The notes under the pieces were generated by a model. The model was not told where the DNA came from and made no database searches. It was given only the letters and a program-made list of their open reading frames with translations. Below, one piece after another: positions 8,547-17,713 of a stretch of DNA of 64,000 nucleotides (position 1 is its first letter; every line of letters starts with the position of its first letter). The translations under genes were made by a program, and so were the position numbers. Source of the stretch: Bacillota bacterium (GTDB taxonomy: Bacteria > Bacillota > UBA4882 > UBA10575); assembly GCA_012838955.1 (NCBI GenBank), contig DUOH01000044.1:1-64000 (forward strand), read 5' to 3'.

Positions 8547-9378
8547 AATCAGCCCACGGGATTGGCGCCTCCAAGACCAGTTTGTCGCCGGTCCGTGGGT
8601 GAACGAGCTCCAAGACCCAGGCGTGGAGGGCAAGTCTGCCTACGGTAATTTTGGAATATGGATGATAGAGCCTGTCTCCCAGTATAGGATGGCCGATGAG
8701 TTTTAGATGTTTTCTGATTTGGTGAGTTCTTCCGGTCAGGATCTCCACGTTCAACTCGGTGTAGCCCTTATGTGTCTTCAGAGGTGAAAAGGTGGTGCAC
8801 GCTTTTTTACCATTCAAGGGAACCTTGATTACCTCCCCCTTTCTTACCTCCCCTTCCACCAGTGCCCAGTATTTCTTCTTCACCCGTTCTGTTCCCCACT
8901 GCTGCGAGAGTTCTTTTTGGATCCCAGCTGATTTGGCAAAAAGCACCACACCCGAAGTATCGCGGTCAATGCGATGCACCGGGCGGGGTGCGATCATCTT
9001 TTTTTGCTCTAGAAAATAGTAAGCGACGCCATTGACTAAAGCCGGCGGTTCTTCGGGCTTGGTGTTATGGACATTCAAGCCGGTTTCTTTATTTACTGCC
9101 AAAAGCCAGTCATCCTCATAGATGACGGTCAGATCCATAGGAACGGGTTCGACTTTCACCTCTTCATTTACGGGTAACTTGACAATCAGCCGGTCTCCTG
9201 CTTTCACTTTGGACTCCGAATGAATGGGACGGCCATTCAGAAACAGGCCTTTAGTTGAAATGACCTTTCTGATCTGTCGATTCGATATTTTAAGCTCTTC
9301 TTGTAAGAGGGTAATTACTTTTTTTCCGGTTAACTCCGGGTGTACAGTCAGAGCGGCGATTTGTTTCTTCTTACCCAT
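8524..9378 (-). CDS. RluA-family 23S rRNA/tRNA pseudouridine synthase
   Basis: A 284-residue protein counted from ATG 9378, which follows GAGGTG; an ATG at 9414 is in frame but has no ribosome binding site. An N-terminal S4 RNA-binding domain (about residues 15-75) is followed by the catalytic domain with the RluA signature 'HRIDRDTSGVVLFAKS', where the Asp is the nucleophile. The exact target (RluC, RluD or RluA position) cannot be assigned. Convergent with and overlapping the folate gene; divergent from secA. Confidence 0.9.
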   Translation of the reverse strand: MGKKKQIAALTVHPELTGKKVITLLQEELKISNRQIRKVISTKGLFLNGRPIHSESKVKAGDRLIVKLPVNEEVKVEPVPMDLTVIYEDDWLLAVNKETGLNVHNTKPEEPPALVNGVAYYFLEQKKMIAPRPVHRIDRDTSGVVLFAKSAGIQKELSQQWGTERVKKKYWALVEGEVRKGEVIKVPLNGKKACTTFSPLKTHKGYTELNVEILTGRTHQIRKHLKLIGHPILGDRLYHPYSKITVGRLALHAWVLELVHPRTGDKLVLEAPIPWADFTLPGKE

Positions 9379-9689
9379 GGTCGAAGACACCTCACACTTA
9401 CCAGCTATCTCCATAATAGTTTGGGAATCGGATAAAACCTATTATATCCAATTAGGCAATTTGCGGCTAGGGTATTTTATGAATAGACAACAGCCTCAAC
9501 ATCTAATCTACAAAACAAACCACCTAAAACTCTCAACACGGGCGACGAGCAACGAGAGGTTGTCTCCAAGATTACCAAATGGTATAATAACTAAGATGAT
9601 CTACTATGTGTTATGTTCAGACTAAGCTGATCTTGGAGTCTTTTCTCGTCTGTGTACAGAGGTTTTTTATTTTGAGGGGGAGAGTTTAA
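9379..9689 (+). other. Divergent intergenic region rluA-like / secA
   Basis: About 310 bases with no gene I can support. It holds the secA promoter at 9560-9588 and an approximately 85-base untranslated leader rich in T. An imperfect CTCTC...GAGAG inverted repeat at 9530-9558 lies just before the promoter. Confidence 0.5.
9560..9588 (+). promoter_or_regulatory. Promoter of secA
   Basis: TTGTCT (9560-9565), 17-base spacer, perfect TATAAT (9583-9588). Start of transcription would be near 9595, giving a leader of about 95 bases. Confidence 0.7.
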
Positions 9690-12332
9690 ATGTGGAAATT
9701 TCTCCAGAACCTGTGGGATACCAATCAACGCGAGCTGAAGAGGATCGCTCCGCTGGTGGCCCGGATTAACGAATTGGAGCCGGGCTTTGCAAAACTGTCG
9801 GACCAGGAATTAAAGGCGAAAACTCCAGAGTTTAAAGGAAGATTAAATAATGGAGAAACTTTGGAGGAGTTGCTCCCGGAGGCTTTTGCTACCGTACGCG
9901 AGGCGGCAAAGAGAACCCTCAATCAACGGCATTATGATGTGCAGCTCATGGGCGGAATTATCCTGCATGAAGGAAAGATCGCCGAGATGAAAACCGGAGA
10001 AGGAAAGACTCTCGTCTCCACCCTCCCTGCCTATCTCAATGCTTTAACCGGTAAAGGGGTGCATGTGGTAACCGTCAACGACTACCTGGCAAAGCGGGAC
10101 AGTGAGTGGATGGGACAGATCTTTCGCTTCCTCGGTTTGTCGGTCGGTGTTATTCTGCATCACTTAAACGCAGCCGAACGTCGCCAAGCCTATCAGGCTG
10201 ACATCACCTACGGAACCAACAATGAATTCGGTTTTGATTATCTCCGGGACAACATGGCTATTGAGCCTAACGAAATGGTGCAAAGGGCATTGAACTATGC
10301 TATCGTCGACGAAGTGGACAGCATCTTGATTGATGAAGCCCGGACCCCGTTGATCATCTCCGGGCAGGCCGGCGAATCCACTAATCTTTATGCCCAATTT
10401 ACGAGAGTAGCTGCGCGTTTAAAAAGGGATCTGGATTATACGGTAGATGAAAAAGCCCGTTCTGTGTCGATCTCCGAAGAAGGAACCGCCCATGCGGAAG
10501 AAATGTTGAAGGTGGAGAACCTTTTCGCTCCGGAGAATACGGAATTGGTCCATCACTTAATCCAGGCTTTAAAAGCAAAAGAGCTTATGAAGAGGGATCG
10601 GGACTATGTGGTCAAAGACGGCCAGGTAATTATCGTTGACGAGTTTACCGGGCGCCTGATGTTCGGCAGACGCTACAGTGAAGGGTTGCATCAGGCCATT
10701 GAAGCAAAAGAAGGTGTGAAGGTAGAGAGAGAGAGCCAGACTTTAGCGACGATCACCTTCCAAAACTACTTCCGGATGTATGAAAAACTCTCCGGAATGA
10801 CCGGGACAGCAGAGACAGAGGAGACGGAGTTCAGAAAGATCTACGGTCTCGAAGTGGTCGTCATCCCCACCAACTTACCGATGATCCGTGAAGACCACCC
10901 GGATGTAGTCTATAAAACAGTAGCCGCTAAATTTCTGGCGGTAGCCGATGAGATTGCCGAGGTACACCGGACCGGACGGCCGGTCTTGGTTGGGACCATC
11001 TCTATTGAAAAATCGGAATACCTTTCCAACCTCTTAAAGAAACGTGGGATCCGTCATCAAGTGCTCAACGCAAAGTATCACGAGAAAGAGGCGGAAATTG
11101 TGGCCCAAGCGGGTCGGCTAGGAGCGGTGACCATCGCCACCAACATGGCAGGTCGCGGTACGGACATTATCTTAGGCGGTAACCCGGACTTTTTGGCCAA
11201 ATCCATCTTGGAAGAGAAAGGTTTAACTCCGGAGACCGCGACCGCGGAAGAATGGGAAGCAGCGAAGAAAGAGGCGAAGGCCATAACCGCTCACGAACAC
11301 GATCAGGTCGTGGCTTTGGGTGGTTTGCATATCATCGGTACCGAACGACACGAGAGCCGAAGGATCGATAATCAGCTCCGGGGACGCTCCGGCCGTCAGG
11401 GAGACCCCGGTTCTTCCCGCTTCTTTGTGGCCATGGATGATGACTTGATGCGGCTCTTTGGCGGGGAAATGATTGTGCAATGGATGGAGAAGTTAGGATG
11501 GGAAGATGACATGCCCATTGAGCACCCAAGGATCGCCAAAGCCATCGAAAATGCCCAAAGGAAAGTGGAAGCCAGGAACTTCGAGATTCGTAAGGGTGTC
11601 TTAGAATATGATGACGTTTTAAACAGGCAAAGAGAGACCATCTATGGTTTGAGACACCAGTTGTTGTTGGGCGAGAATGTATACAACCAGGTTTTGGAGA
11701 TGTTGGAGTCCGTTATTGGGCGTCTGGTTTTATCTCATACGGACGCCAGAACGCCTGAAGAATGGGACTTCCAAGGTATTCTGGACCAAGCTGAACAGAT
11801 CATTCTTCCTCCACAGACCTTTACCCGTGAGGAACTGGAGGAGAAAGCCTCCGGTGATCTCGATACTCTGAAAAAAATACTATATGATACCGCCCTGGCG
11901 ATCTACAAAGAAAAAGAAGAAAAGGCCGGCACCGATAACCTGCGGGGATTTGAGCGGTTTGTGATGTTGCGGACCATCGATAACCTCTGGATGGAACATC
12001 TCCAAAATATGGATGATTTACGGGAAGGGATCGGGTTGCGTGCCTATGCTCAACAAGATCCGCTCATTGTTTATAAGATCGAATCGTACCAGATGTTCCA
12101 GGGGATGATGGAAGCTATCCAAGAAGAAGTTGTTCGTTTTCTCTTTATGATGCAAATCTCCGAGGAAGCCCCCAGACAGAGGAGGCGCGCACGGAATATC
12201 GTCACTAACCGGGGAGTGGACGGGGAAGTAAAAGTGGAACAAAGAAAGATCGGGCGAAAAGTAGGGCGTAACGATCCTTGCCCGTGCGGAAGTGGGAAAA
12301 AATATAAAAAATGTTGCGGGATGAACGCATAG
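9690..12332 (+). CDS. secA: Preprotein translocase ATPase SecA
   Basis: An 880-residue motor that drives unfolded proteins through SecYEG at the cytoplasmic membrane. Visible are Walker A 'MKTGEGKT' (near residue 107), the '[15 protein letters not shown]' Walker B region, the helicase motif '[13 protein letters not shown]', the '[19 protein letters not shown]' motif VI and a C-terminal zinc-binding SEC-C motif '[14 protein letters not shown]'. Start ATG 9690 follows GAGGGGGAGA. Length is typical. Own promoter; prfB follows after 117 bases, the usual secA-prfB order in Firmicutes. Confidence 0.98.
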   Translation: MWKFLQNLWDTNQRELKRIAPLVARINELEPGFAKLSDQELKAKTPEFKGRLNNGETLEELLPEAFATVREAAKRTLNQRHYDVQLMGGIILHEGKIAEMKTGEGKTLVSTLPAYLNALTGKGVHVVTVNDYLAKRDSEWMGQIFRFLGLSVGVILHHLNAAERRQAYQADITYGTNNEFGFDYLRDNMAIEPNEMVQRALNYAIVDEVDSILIDEARTPLIISGQAGESTNLYAQFTRVAARLKRDLDYTVDEKARSVSISEEGTAHAEEMLKVENLFAPENTELVHHLIQALKAKELMKRDRDYVVKDGQVIIVDEFTGRLMFGRRYSEGLHQAIEAKEGVKVERESQTLATITFQNYFRMYEKLSGMTGTAETEETEFRKIYGLEVVVIPTNLPMIREDHPDVVYKTVAAKFLAVADEIAEVHRTGRPVLVGTISIEKSEYLSNLLKKRGIRHQVLNAKYHEKEAEIVAQAGRLGAVTIATNMAGRGTDIILGGNPDFLAKSILEEKGLTPETATAEEWEAAKKEAKAITAHEHDQVVALGGLHIIGTERHESRRIDNQLRGRSGRQGDPGSSRFFVAMDDDLMRLFGGEMIVQWMEKLGWEDDMPIEHPRIAKAIENAQRKVEARNFEIRKGVLEYDDVLNRQRETIYGLRHQLLLGENVYNQVLEMLESVIGRLVLSHTDARTPEEWDFQGILDQAEQIILPPQTFTREELEEKASGDLDTLKKILYDTALAIYKEKEEKAGTDNLRGFERFVMLRTIDNLWMEHLQNMDDLREGIGLRAYAQQDPLIVYKIESYQMFQGMMEAIQEEVVRFLFMMQISEEAPRQRRRARNIVTNRGVDGEVKVEQRKIGRKVGRNDPCPCGSGKKYKKCCGMNA

Positions 12333-12351
12333 CTAGTATACGAAGGATACT

Positions 12352-12397
12352 ACCGACCGGACGTGCGCTTAAAAATTAAAGAGCACGGTATGTCGGT
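12352..12397 (+). other. Hairpin in the secA-prfB gap
   Basis: ACCGAC (12352) pairs with GTCGGT (12392) and, after a 4 by 4 internal loop, CGTGC pairs with GCACG. No T-run follows, so it is more likely a leader or processing structure than a terminator. Confidence 0.4.
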
Positions 12398-12449
12398 TAA
12401 CCAAATACACGCTTAGACCAGATTTTTTTGGGAAAGGACTGATTAAATA

Positions 12450-13557
12450 ATGGAAGTATATGAATTACGAGACGCCATCAACGGACTTGATACCCGTTTG
12501 CATAAAATGAGGGAGTATCTTTGACCTTGATCAAAAATTAGAAAAAGTTCAGGAGCTGGAGGAGCAGGCCGGAGCTGCCGATTTTTGGTCTAACCAAGAA
12601 CAGGCCCAGAAGATACTTCAGGAATTGAACAGATTACGGGATCAAATCAATAAAGTTGTCGGCTTGGAAACACAGGTTACAGAGCTTATGGATCTTCTGG
12701 AACTGGCTGTGGCCGAGAAGGAAGAAGATGTTTTAGCAGAGATCGAGGCCGCAATCGGAGAACTGAATCCCGAAGTTGATGCCCTGGAATTAACTACTCT
12801 GTTGAAAGGGGAGTTTGATCGAAACAACGCCTATCTGACCATTCATCCGGGCGCGGGAGGCACGGAGTCACAGGATTGGGCCAGTATGCTACTGCGCATG
12901 TATACTAGGTGGGCGGAGAATCATAAGTTCAAAGTAGAGCTTATTGATCTGCTGCCTGGTGACGAGGCGGGAATAAAAAGTGCCACCCTTTATATTCAAG
13001 GAGAGAATGTCTTTGGTAATCTTCGGGGAGAAAAGGGTGTGCACCGGTTGGTCCGGATCTCACCGTTTGATGCCTCCGGACGTCGGCATACCTCGTTTTC
13101 GTCTGTGGATGTGATGCCGGAGTTAAATGACGAGATTGACCTAGACATTAGACCGGAAGATATCAAGATGGATACTTTTCGGTCCGGGGGGGCCGGCGGT
13201 CAGCATGTCAATAAAACCGAATCCGCGGTCCGCTTGACCCATCTGCCTACCGGGATCGTCGTCTCCTGTCAGAACGAACGCTCTCAACATCAGAACCGGG
13301 AGATGGCAATGAAACTTCTCAAGGCGCAACTAGCGGAGAGGTACCGTCAGGAGCAGGAGGAGAAGGTGGCTCAGATTAAAGGAGAGCAACGGGAGATCGC
13401 CTGGGGCAGTCAGATCCGCTCCTATGTTTTCTGCCCTTATACCATGGTCAAAGACCACCGGACCGAGGCAGAGACCGGTAACATTGAGGCGGTCATGGAT
13501 GGAGAGATTGACTTTTTAATCGAGGCTTTCTTGCGATCGGAATTTAACAGAGGTTGA
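12450..13557 (+). CDS. prfB: Peptide chain release factor 2, with +1 programmed frameshift
   Basis: Translation starts at ATG 12450; codon 25 is an in-frame TGA at 12522-12524. The frameshift site reads AGGGAG TAT CTT TGA C, the classic RF2 autoregulatory signal: an internal Shine-Dalgarno-like AGGGAG, a CTT slippery codon and a poor-context TGA. After the +1 shift the frame continues from GAC 12523 to 13557, giving 368 residues. The product has the tripeptide anticodon 'SPF' (in '[13 protein letters not shown]') and the catalytic GGQ ('[11 protein letters not shown]'). RF2 reads TGA and TAA, so low RF2 promotes its own synthesis. An annotation that starts at 12625 would miss the first 58 residues. 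Confidence 0.96.
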
Positions 13558-13654
13558 TTCATGCACGTTAACACGGGCGTACACGTTCCTTTATCTGCTG
13601 CCCGTAAATGGCTTGCGTCAGTACGCGTATTGTGGTCTGAGGGGGCTTGATGGT

Positions 13655-14401
13655 TTGCGGTTGACTGACCGGAAAACCATGATTTTAACGGTCTTTACTT
13701 TGGGAATCCTCCTTTTTAGCCTGGGTTTCTTCTCCAGCAAGGGTCTTCTCTCGACTTTAATGGAGAATATTCTGTATAAGGCATTAACTAACGAAAGTAG
13801 AGTGGCGGAAGACTTACAGCTCGCTCTGGAGCCCTTAGGATTTTTTCCGCTTTTATCCGGAGAGATCCGGGGCGTATCGCTCTCTGCAACGCGTCTGGCC
13901 TTTCCAGCCGGGCCGGTTTTTGAAGATTTGAGTTTTATCGCTAGCGGAATGAAATTGGATCTTGGCGTTCTTCTCTTTGAACGGAGATTGGAGATTGACC
14001 GTTTTGAGCGGGCGGATCTATCTTTCCGTCTTTCCGAAGAGGAATTGACTGCGGCGATCAGCAGAGATCTTCCCCACTGGGAGCCGGAGTTAAGGATTAG
14101 GCCGGAAGAGATTATACTGGCGGGACGGATTAATATCTGGAACCGGGGTTTCGTGCCTTTTCAGGCCTCCGTCCGGATTGAACAGGCTGCCGCCAACATC
14201 TTACGCCTCACGCCAACCGGTTTCTCCGTTGCCGGCCTTGACCTTTTCGATAAGTTGTTTGATAAATATCGCCAGGAGTTGACCTGGGAGTACCCGGTTC
14301 ATCTTCCATGGCCTTTACAGATCTCCGATCTCCTTTTGGGGCAGGGATTTTTGGAGATGAACTGGAAGGAGCAGACGATGAAAGGCAGGGATGAAAGATG
14401 A
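13655..14401 (+). CDS. DUF2993/LmeA-like membrane-anchored protein
   Basis: Start chosen at TTG 13655, nine bases after GAGGGGG (13639-13645); the frame is open upstream to 13613. The 248-residue product has one N-terminal membrane segment (about residues 9-28) and then a beta-rich domain with 'RVAEDLQLALEPLGFFPLL' and 'GEIRGVSLSATRLAF', resembling the lipid-binding DUF2993/LmeA fold. The assignment is by pattern only. Its stop overlaps the lpxB start as ATGA, so the two are translationally coupled. This suggests a role at the cell envelope, perhaps with lipid A or other glycolipids. Confidence 0.65.
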   Translation: MRLTDRKTMILTVFTLGILLFSLGFFSSKGLLSTLMENILYKALTNESRVAEDLQLALEPLGFFPLLSGEIRGVSLSATRLAFPAGPVFEDLSFIASGMKLDLGVLLFERRLEIDRFERADLSFRLSEEELTAAISRDLPHWEPELRIRPEEIILAGRINIWNRGFVPFQASVRIEQAAANILRLTPTGFSVAGLDLFDKLFDKYRQELTWEYPVHLPWPLQISDLLLGQGFLEMNWKEQTMKGRDER

Positions 14402-15555
14402 AGTACTTCTTTTCCGCCGGTGAACACTCCGGAGATATGCATGCCGCTGCTGTAATTCGACACATCAAGGAATTGGACTCTGAGGCCAGGTTTTGGGGGA
14501 TGGGCGGCCCTTTGATGGCCCGGGAAGGCGCGGAGATTTTGTACGATCCGACCAAAATCAGCACCATCGGGTTTTGGGAAGCTGTCAAGAATTACTCCAG
14601 ATTTAAAAAGCATCTCCAGGAGTTTTCCGGGTTTTTCCGGAAAAACCGTCCGGATGTAATCGTCTGGGTGGATTTTGGCGGATTCAATGTCCGCTTGGCG
14701 GAAAAAGCCTATGCTTTTGGGATCCCTGTAGTATGCATCTTCCCCCCTACAGCCTGGGCTTATGGAAGAAGTCGCGCCGCCCGTTTGGCCAAGTCGGTCA
14801 CACATATCGTCTCGGTACTGCCTTTTGAGGCCGACTTTTACCGGAAATACGGACTTAAAGTAACATATATCGGGCATCCTTTGTTGGACAAAGTTAAAAC
14901 AAGTATTCCTCCGGCAACCTGGCGTAAAGAAAAAGGGGTGCAAGAGGGGGAGATGGTTGTCGCTCTGTTACCTGGAAGCAGGTTACAAGAGGTGAGGAGT
15001 CTCTTACCTATAATGCTGGAAGCCGCCGATTATTTAGAGAAACACCGGGAGGGTCTGAAGTTTTTCTTACCGGTGGCGCCCACAATTGACCGGCGAGTAA
15101 TCATGGAACATCTCAGCTCATTCCCTAAGAATCTGGAACTGATCGATAGTGATCAAGGATATAACTTAATGGCTGCCGCTGATTTTGGGGTGATCACCTC
15201 CGGTACTTCCACCCTGGAAGCGGCGATCTTGGGACTGCCCATCATTATGATTTATCGAGTCTCGCCACTTTCTGCTTTTATCTATCGTAGATTAGCCAAT
15301 AGTGAATATAAGGATGGTCAAGTCATGATTGCTCTGCCAAACCTGGTGGCCGGAGAGATGATCATCCCTGAATTAGTGCAGGAGGATTTGACGGTAGAGA
15401 GTTTAACCGCAGAAATGCTCAAGTTGTATGATAATTATAATAACACCAGGGTTACCATAGCCAATGAATTGGGAAAGGTCCGCGAAAAATTAGGGACCCC
15501 CGGGGTAATGCAGAGAGCGGCACAATTAATTGTAGCCGAAGCTCAAACAAGATAG
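14398..15555 (+). CDS. lpxB: Lipid-A-disaccharide synthase
   Basis: A 385-residue GT19 glycosyltransferase. LpxB joins UDP-2,3-diacylglucosamine and lipid X at the inner face of the cytoplasmic membrane in lipid A synthesis. The N-terminus 'FSAGEHSGDMHAA' matches the SGExSGD motif; 'GMGGPLM', 'FPPTAWAYGRSRAARLAK', 'LPFEADFY' and 'IGHPLLD' follow family order, and 'LLPGSRLQEV' opens the second Rossmann half. 'SGTSTLEAA' is the donor-site motif. Length fits the family. Coupled to the upstream gene by ATGA. No other lpx gene lies in the window. Typical monoderm Firmicutes lack lpxB, so this marks a diderm lineage. Confidence 0.9.
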   Translation: MKYFFSAGEHSGDMHAAAVIRHIKELDSEARFWGMGGPLMAREGAEILYDPTKISTIGFWEAVKNYSRFKKHLQEFSGFFRKNRPDVIVWVDFGGFNVRLAEKAYAFGIPVVCIFPPTAWAYGRSRAARLAKSVTHIVSVLPFEADFYRKYGLKVTYIGHPLLDKVKTSIPPATWRKEKGVQEGEMVVALLPGSRLQEVRSLLPIMLEAADYLEKHREGLKFFLPVAPTIDRRVIMEHLSSFPKNLELIDSDQGYNLMAAADFGVITSGTSTLEAAILGLPIIMIYRVSPLSAFIYRRLANSEYKDGQVMIALPNLVAGEMIIPELVQEDLTVESLTAEMLKLYDNYNNTRVTIANELGKVREKLGTPGVMQRAAQLIVAEAQTR

Positions 15556-15626
15556 ATTAGGTTTTGAGTTCTATCACCCGATCCGGGCTCATATTCTTAA
15601 AGTGATTAGAATATGGGGGTGAGAGG

Positions 15627-16481
15627 GTGAGAGTATATGTCATTACCCGGTTGAGGTTTTTTTCTCTGCTAATTGCGGGGGCCTTTTTCTTTTGGTACTT
15701 TTCTCACCCGGTCTTATTAGTTAATACCGCGCGCCAGGTAGCAATGATGCTAACAGGACGTATCATTCCGGTTTATTCTGTAGAGCGACCGGATCGGAAA
15801 CTCTCCATTACTTTTGATGCGACCTGGGGCGCGGATCAAACCAGTGACTTATTGAGGATCCTGCGGGAGAATGAGATAAAAGCCACTTTCTTCTTATGCG
15901 GTCTGTGGGTGGAGAAGTATCCGGAGATGGTAAAGGCGATTGCCGGGGAAGGACATGAACTCGGTAATCATTCATATACCCATCCGCACATGAACAGCCT
16001 ATCCGTGGAGGAGATCGCCCACGAAATACTCTATACTCACCAGTTAATCAAAGAACTGACCGGACAGAGTCCTACGGTCTTTCGACCTCCATATGGAGAG
16101 TATAATAACAAACTGATTGAGACAGCGCATTCCTGTGGGTATACCACAGTCATTTGGGACGTTGATTCCCTCGATTGGAGAAACCTCTCCGCCGCGGAGA
16201 TGGTCACCAGGATTACAAAACGTGTTCAACCCGGTTCGATTATTCTATGTCACAACGCCGGGAAGCATACACCACAAGCGATTGCCATCCTTATTCCGCT
16301 CTTGAAAAAACAGGGATTTGAATTCACCCCCGTATCTCAACTGCTGCTCAAAGGGGAAACCTTCACGGATCATACCGGACGGCAGAAACCAAAGCAGATC
16401 GCTCCGACTATTCGGGATTATCCAAAGCAGCTTAATCTCACCTCCGGAGAGAAGGTTAATGGGAAATGGGGGGTTAAATAG
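15627..16481 (+). CDS. Polysaccharide deacetylase, PdaB-like
   Basis: A 284-residue membrane-anchored protein from GTG 15627; the N-terminus has one hydrophobic segment (about residues 9-32). The NodB domain reads 'TFDATWGADQT' at the first motif, so the catalytic Asp is present but the second Asp (metal ligand) is Ala, as is common in PdaB-type sporulation proteins. The histidine pair 'NHSYTHPH', 'RPPYGEYN' and 'ILCHN' are intact. It probably acts on peptidoglycan or another surface glycan outside the membrane. The next deacetylase starts one base after its stop. Confidence 0.85.
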   Translation: MRVYVITRLRFFSLLIAGAFFFWYFSHPVLLVNTARQVAMMLTGRIIPVYSVERPDRKLSITFDATWGADQTSDLLRILRENEIKATFFLCGLWVEKYPEMVKAIAGEGHELGNHSYTHPHMNSLSVEEIAHEILYTHQLIKELTGQSPTVFRPPYGEYNNKLIETAHSCGYTTVIWDVDSLDWRNLSAAEMVTRITKRVQPGSIILCHNAGKHTPQAIAILIPLLKKQGFEFTPVSQLLLKGETFTDHTGRQKPKQIAPTIRDYPKQLNLTSGEKVNGKWGVK

Positions 16482-17459
16482 ATGTCAACCATACTGGTTT
16501 TGGAGAGAAATAAAATTTTCCGGTTTTTTTGTGGGTTATTCCTCTTTGCGCTGGGATTTTTCATCACCATCAGATGGTCAGAGCTTCAACGAGACCTGCA
16601 TGGGGTCAAGGCCGGAGTTACTCTTGAGGGATATCCGGTCGGTAGACTTCTACCCGAGGAAGTCGAGGAAATCGTAGAGAGGATGGCTGCCGGTTACGCT
16701 CTGCAACCCCGTAACGCCGGTTTCTTTGCGGAAACAGGTGAGATTATTCCGGAGAAGCCGGGGCGGGGGGTGGAGATTGGGGAGACGGTAAAGCGCATTC
16801 TTACGGCCGCACCAGGGGAAAAAGTTAGCTTAGTGACATATTCCATCCCAGCCGCAGTATCCCAGGATTATTTCCGCCCGGTTTTTCAGGGAGATCCCTC
16901 GCGCCGTCAGGTATGTCTAACCATAAATGTGGCTTGGGGGGAGGAAGAGATCCCCAAGCTCCTCTCCATCCTGAAAGCTCATGGGGTCAAGGCCACCTTC
17001 TTTTTTGTCGGCACATGGGTGGAGAAGTTTCCTGAATTGGTTCGGCAGATTGCCAAGGACGGCCATGAAATAGCCAATCATGGCCTCTATCACGGTCATC
17101 CTACTAAAATGAGTAGAGACGAACTTAAGAAGTTGGTTTTGGAAAATGACCGGTTGTTGGCAGAGGTAACCGGGAGTAAGCCGCCGAATATTTTTGCTCC
17201 TCCATATGGAGAATTCAATGAACTTGTCCTCTCTGTAGTTGGCGGTCTCGGCTTTAAGACTATCATGTGGACGGTTGATACCGTAGATTGGAAGTTGCCT
17301 GCTCCAGAAGTTATCTTCAAGCGGGTGGCTGAGAAGACGAAACCGGGCGCGATCATTTTGATGCATCCTACTGCCCCAACCGTGGCGGCTCTCGGCAAAA
17401 TAATCGAGTTTTTAAAGAAAGAGGGTTATAGCTTCACTACTGTGAGTCAGATCACTTGA
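16482..17459 (+). CDS. Second polysaccharide deacetylase-like protein, altered active site
   Basis: A 325-residue paralogue of the preceding gene, beginning at the base after its stop. It has an N-terminal membrane segment (about 9-30), an extra domain of about 100 residues ('GVTLEGYPVGRLLPEEV', a peptidoglycan-binding-type beta-alpha pattern) and a C-terminal NodB fold. The first motif reads 'LTINVAWGEEE': both acidic residues of TFDD are lost (Asn and Val). 'NHGLYHGHPT', 'APPYGEFN' and 'ILMHPT' remain. It may be a binding protein or regulator rather than a working deacetylase. Confidence 0.8.
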   Translation: MSTILVLERNKIFRFFCGLFLFALGFFITIRWSELQRDLHGVKAGVTLEGYPVGRLLPEEVEEIVERMAAGYALQPRNAGFFAETGEIIPEKPGRGVEIGETVKRILTAAPGEKVSLVTYSIPAAVSQDYFRPVFQGDPSRRQVCLTINVAWGEEEIPKLLSILKAHGVKATFFFVGTWVEKFPELVRQIAKDGHEIANHGLYHGHPTKMSRDELKKLVLENDRLLAEVTGSKPPNIFAPPYGEFNELVLSVVGGLGFKTIMWTVDTVDWKLPAPEVIFKRVAEKTKPGAIILMHPTAPTVAALGKIIEFLKKEGYSFTTVSQIT

Positions 17460-17474
17460 GAAACAAATAATCCT

Positions 17475-17491
17475 TGAATATATTATATTCA
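17475..17491. repeat. AT-rich palindrome TGAATATA-T-TATATTCA
   Basis: A perfect 8-bp inverted repeat around one central base, just after the deacetylase gene. The half-site TGAATATAT recurs twice upstream of metF (17614 and 17626). Confidence 0.5.
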
Positions 17492-17613
17492 CTTCACGGA
17501 TTGCGCCTGAGGAGTTGGCCGAAGGATCACAAGAGGTTTTGTCGAATTAACTAATACCCGTTTTTGTTTATTCTTATCAATCCTGCATCGCCATTCTCCC
17601 AGGTGACAAGCTC

Positions 17614-17663
17614 TGAATATATTTCTGAATATATGATGGTTCTCTTTGAAGAACCGGTATAAA
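17614..17663 (+). promoter_or_regulatory. Putative metF control region: direct repeats, hairpin and -10 box
   Basis: Two copies of TGAATATAT lie 12 bases apart (17614, 17626), then an inverted repeat GGTTCT-6-AGAACC (17638-17655), then TATAAA (17658-17663). No good -35 box is visible, which fits an activated promoter. No SAM riboswitch is seen. Confidence 0.4.
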
Positions 17664-17713
17664 TTATGTGTACTCTCACCGGGCGACTATTTGTAACAAA
17701 TGAGGTATGAGAG

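Noticed and set aside
9535-13579. AACACGGGCG repeated in two intergenic regions (9535, 13570)
   Set aside because: A 10-base match twice in 64 kb is expected by chance and there is no third copy.
17541-17610. SAM-I riboswitch before metF
   Set aside because: A CTTATCAA stretch is present at 17573 but the following AGAG/GAGGGA core and the rest of the aptamer are missing.
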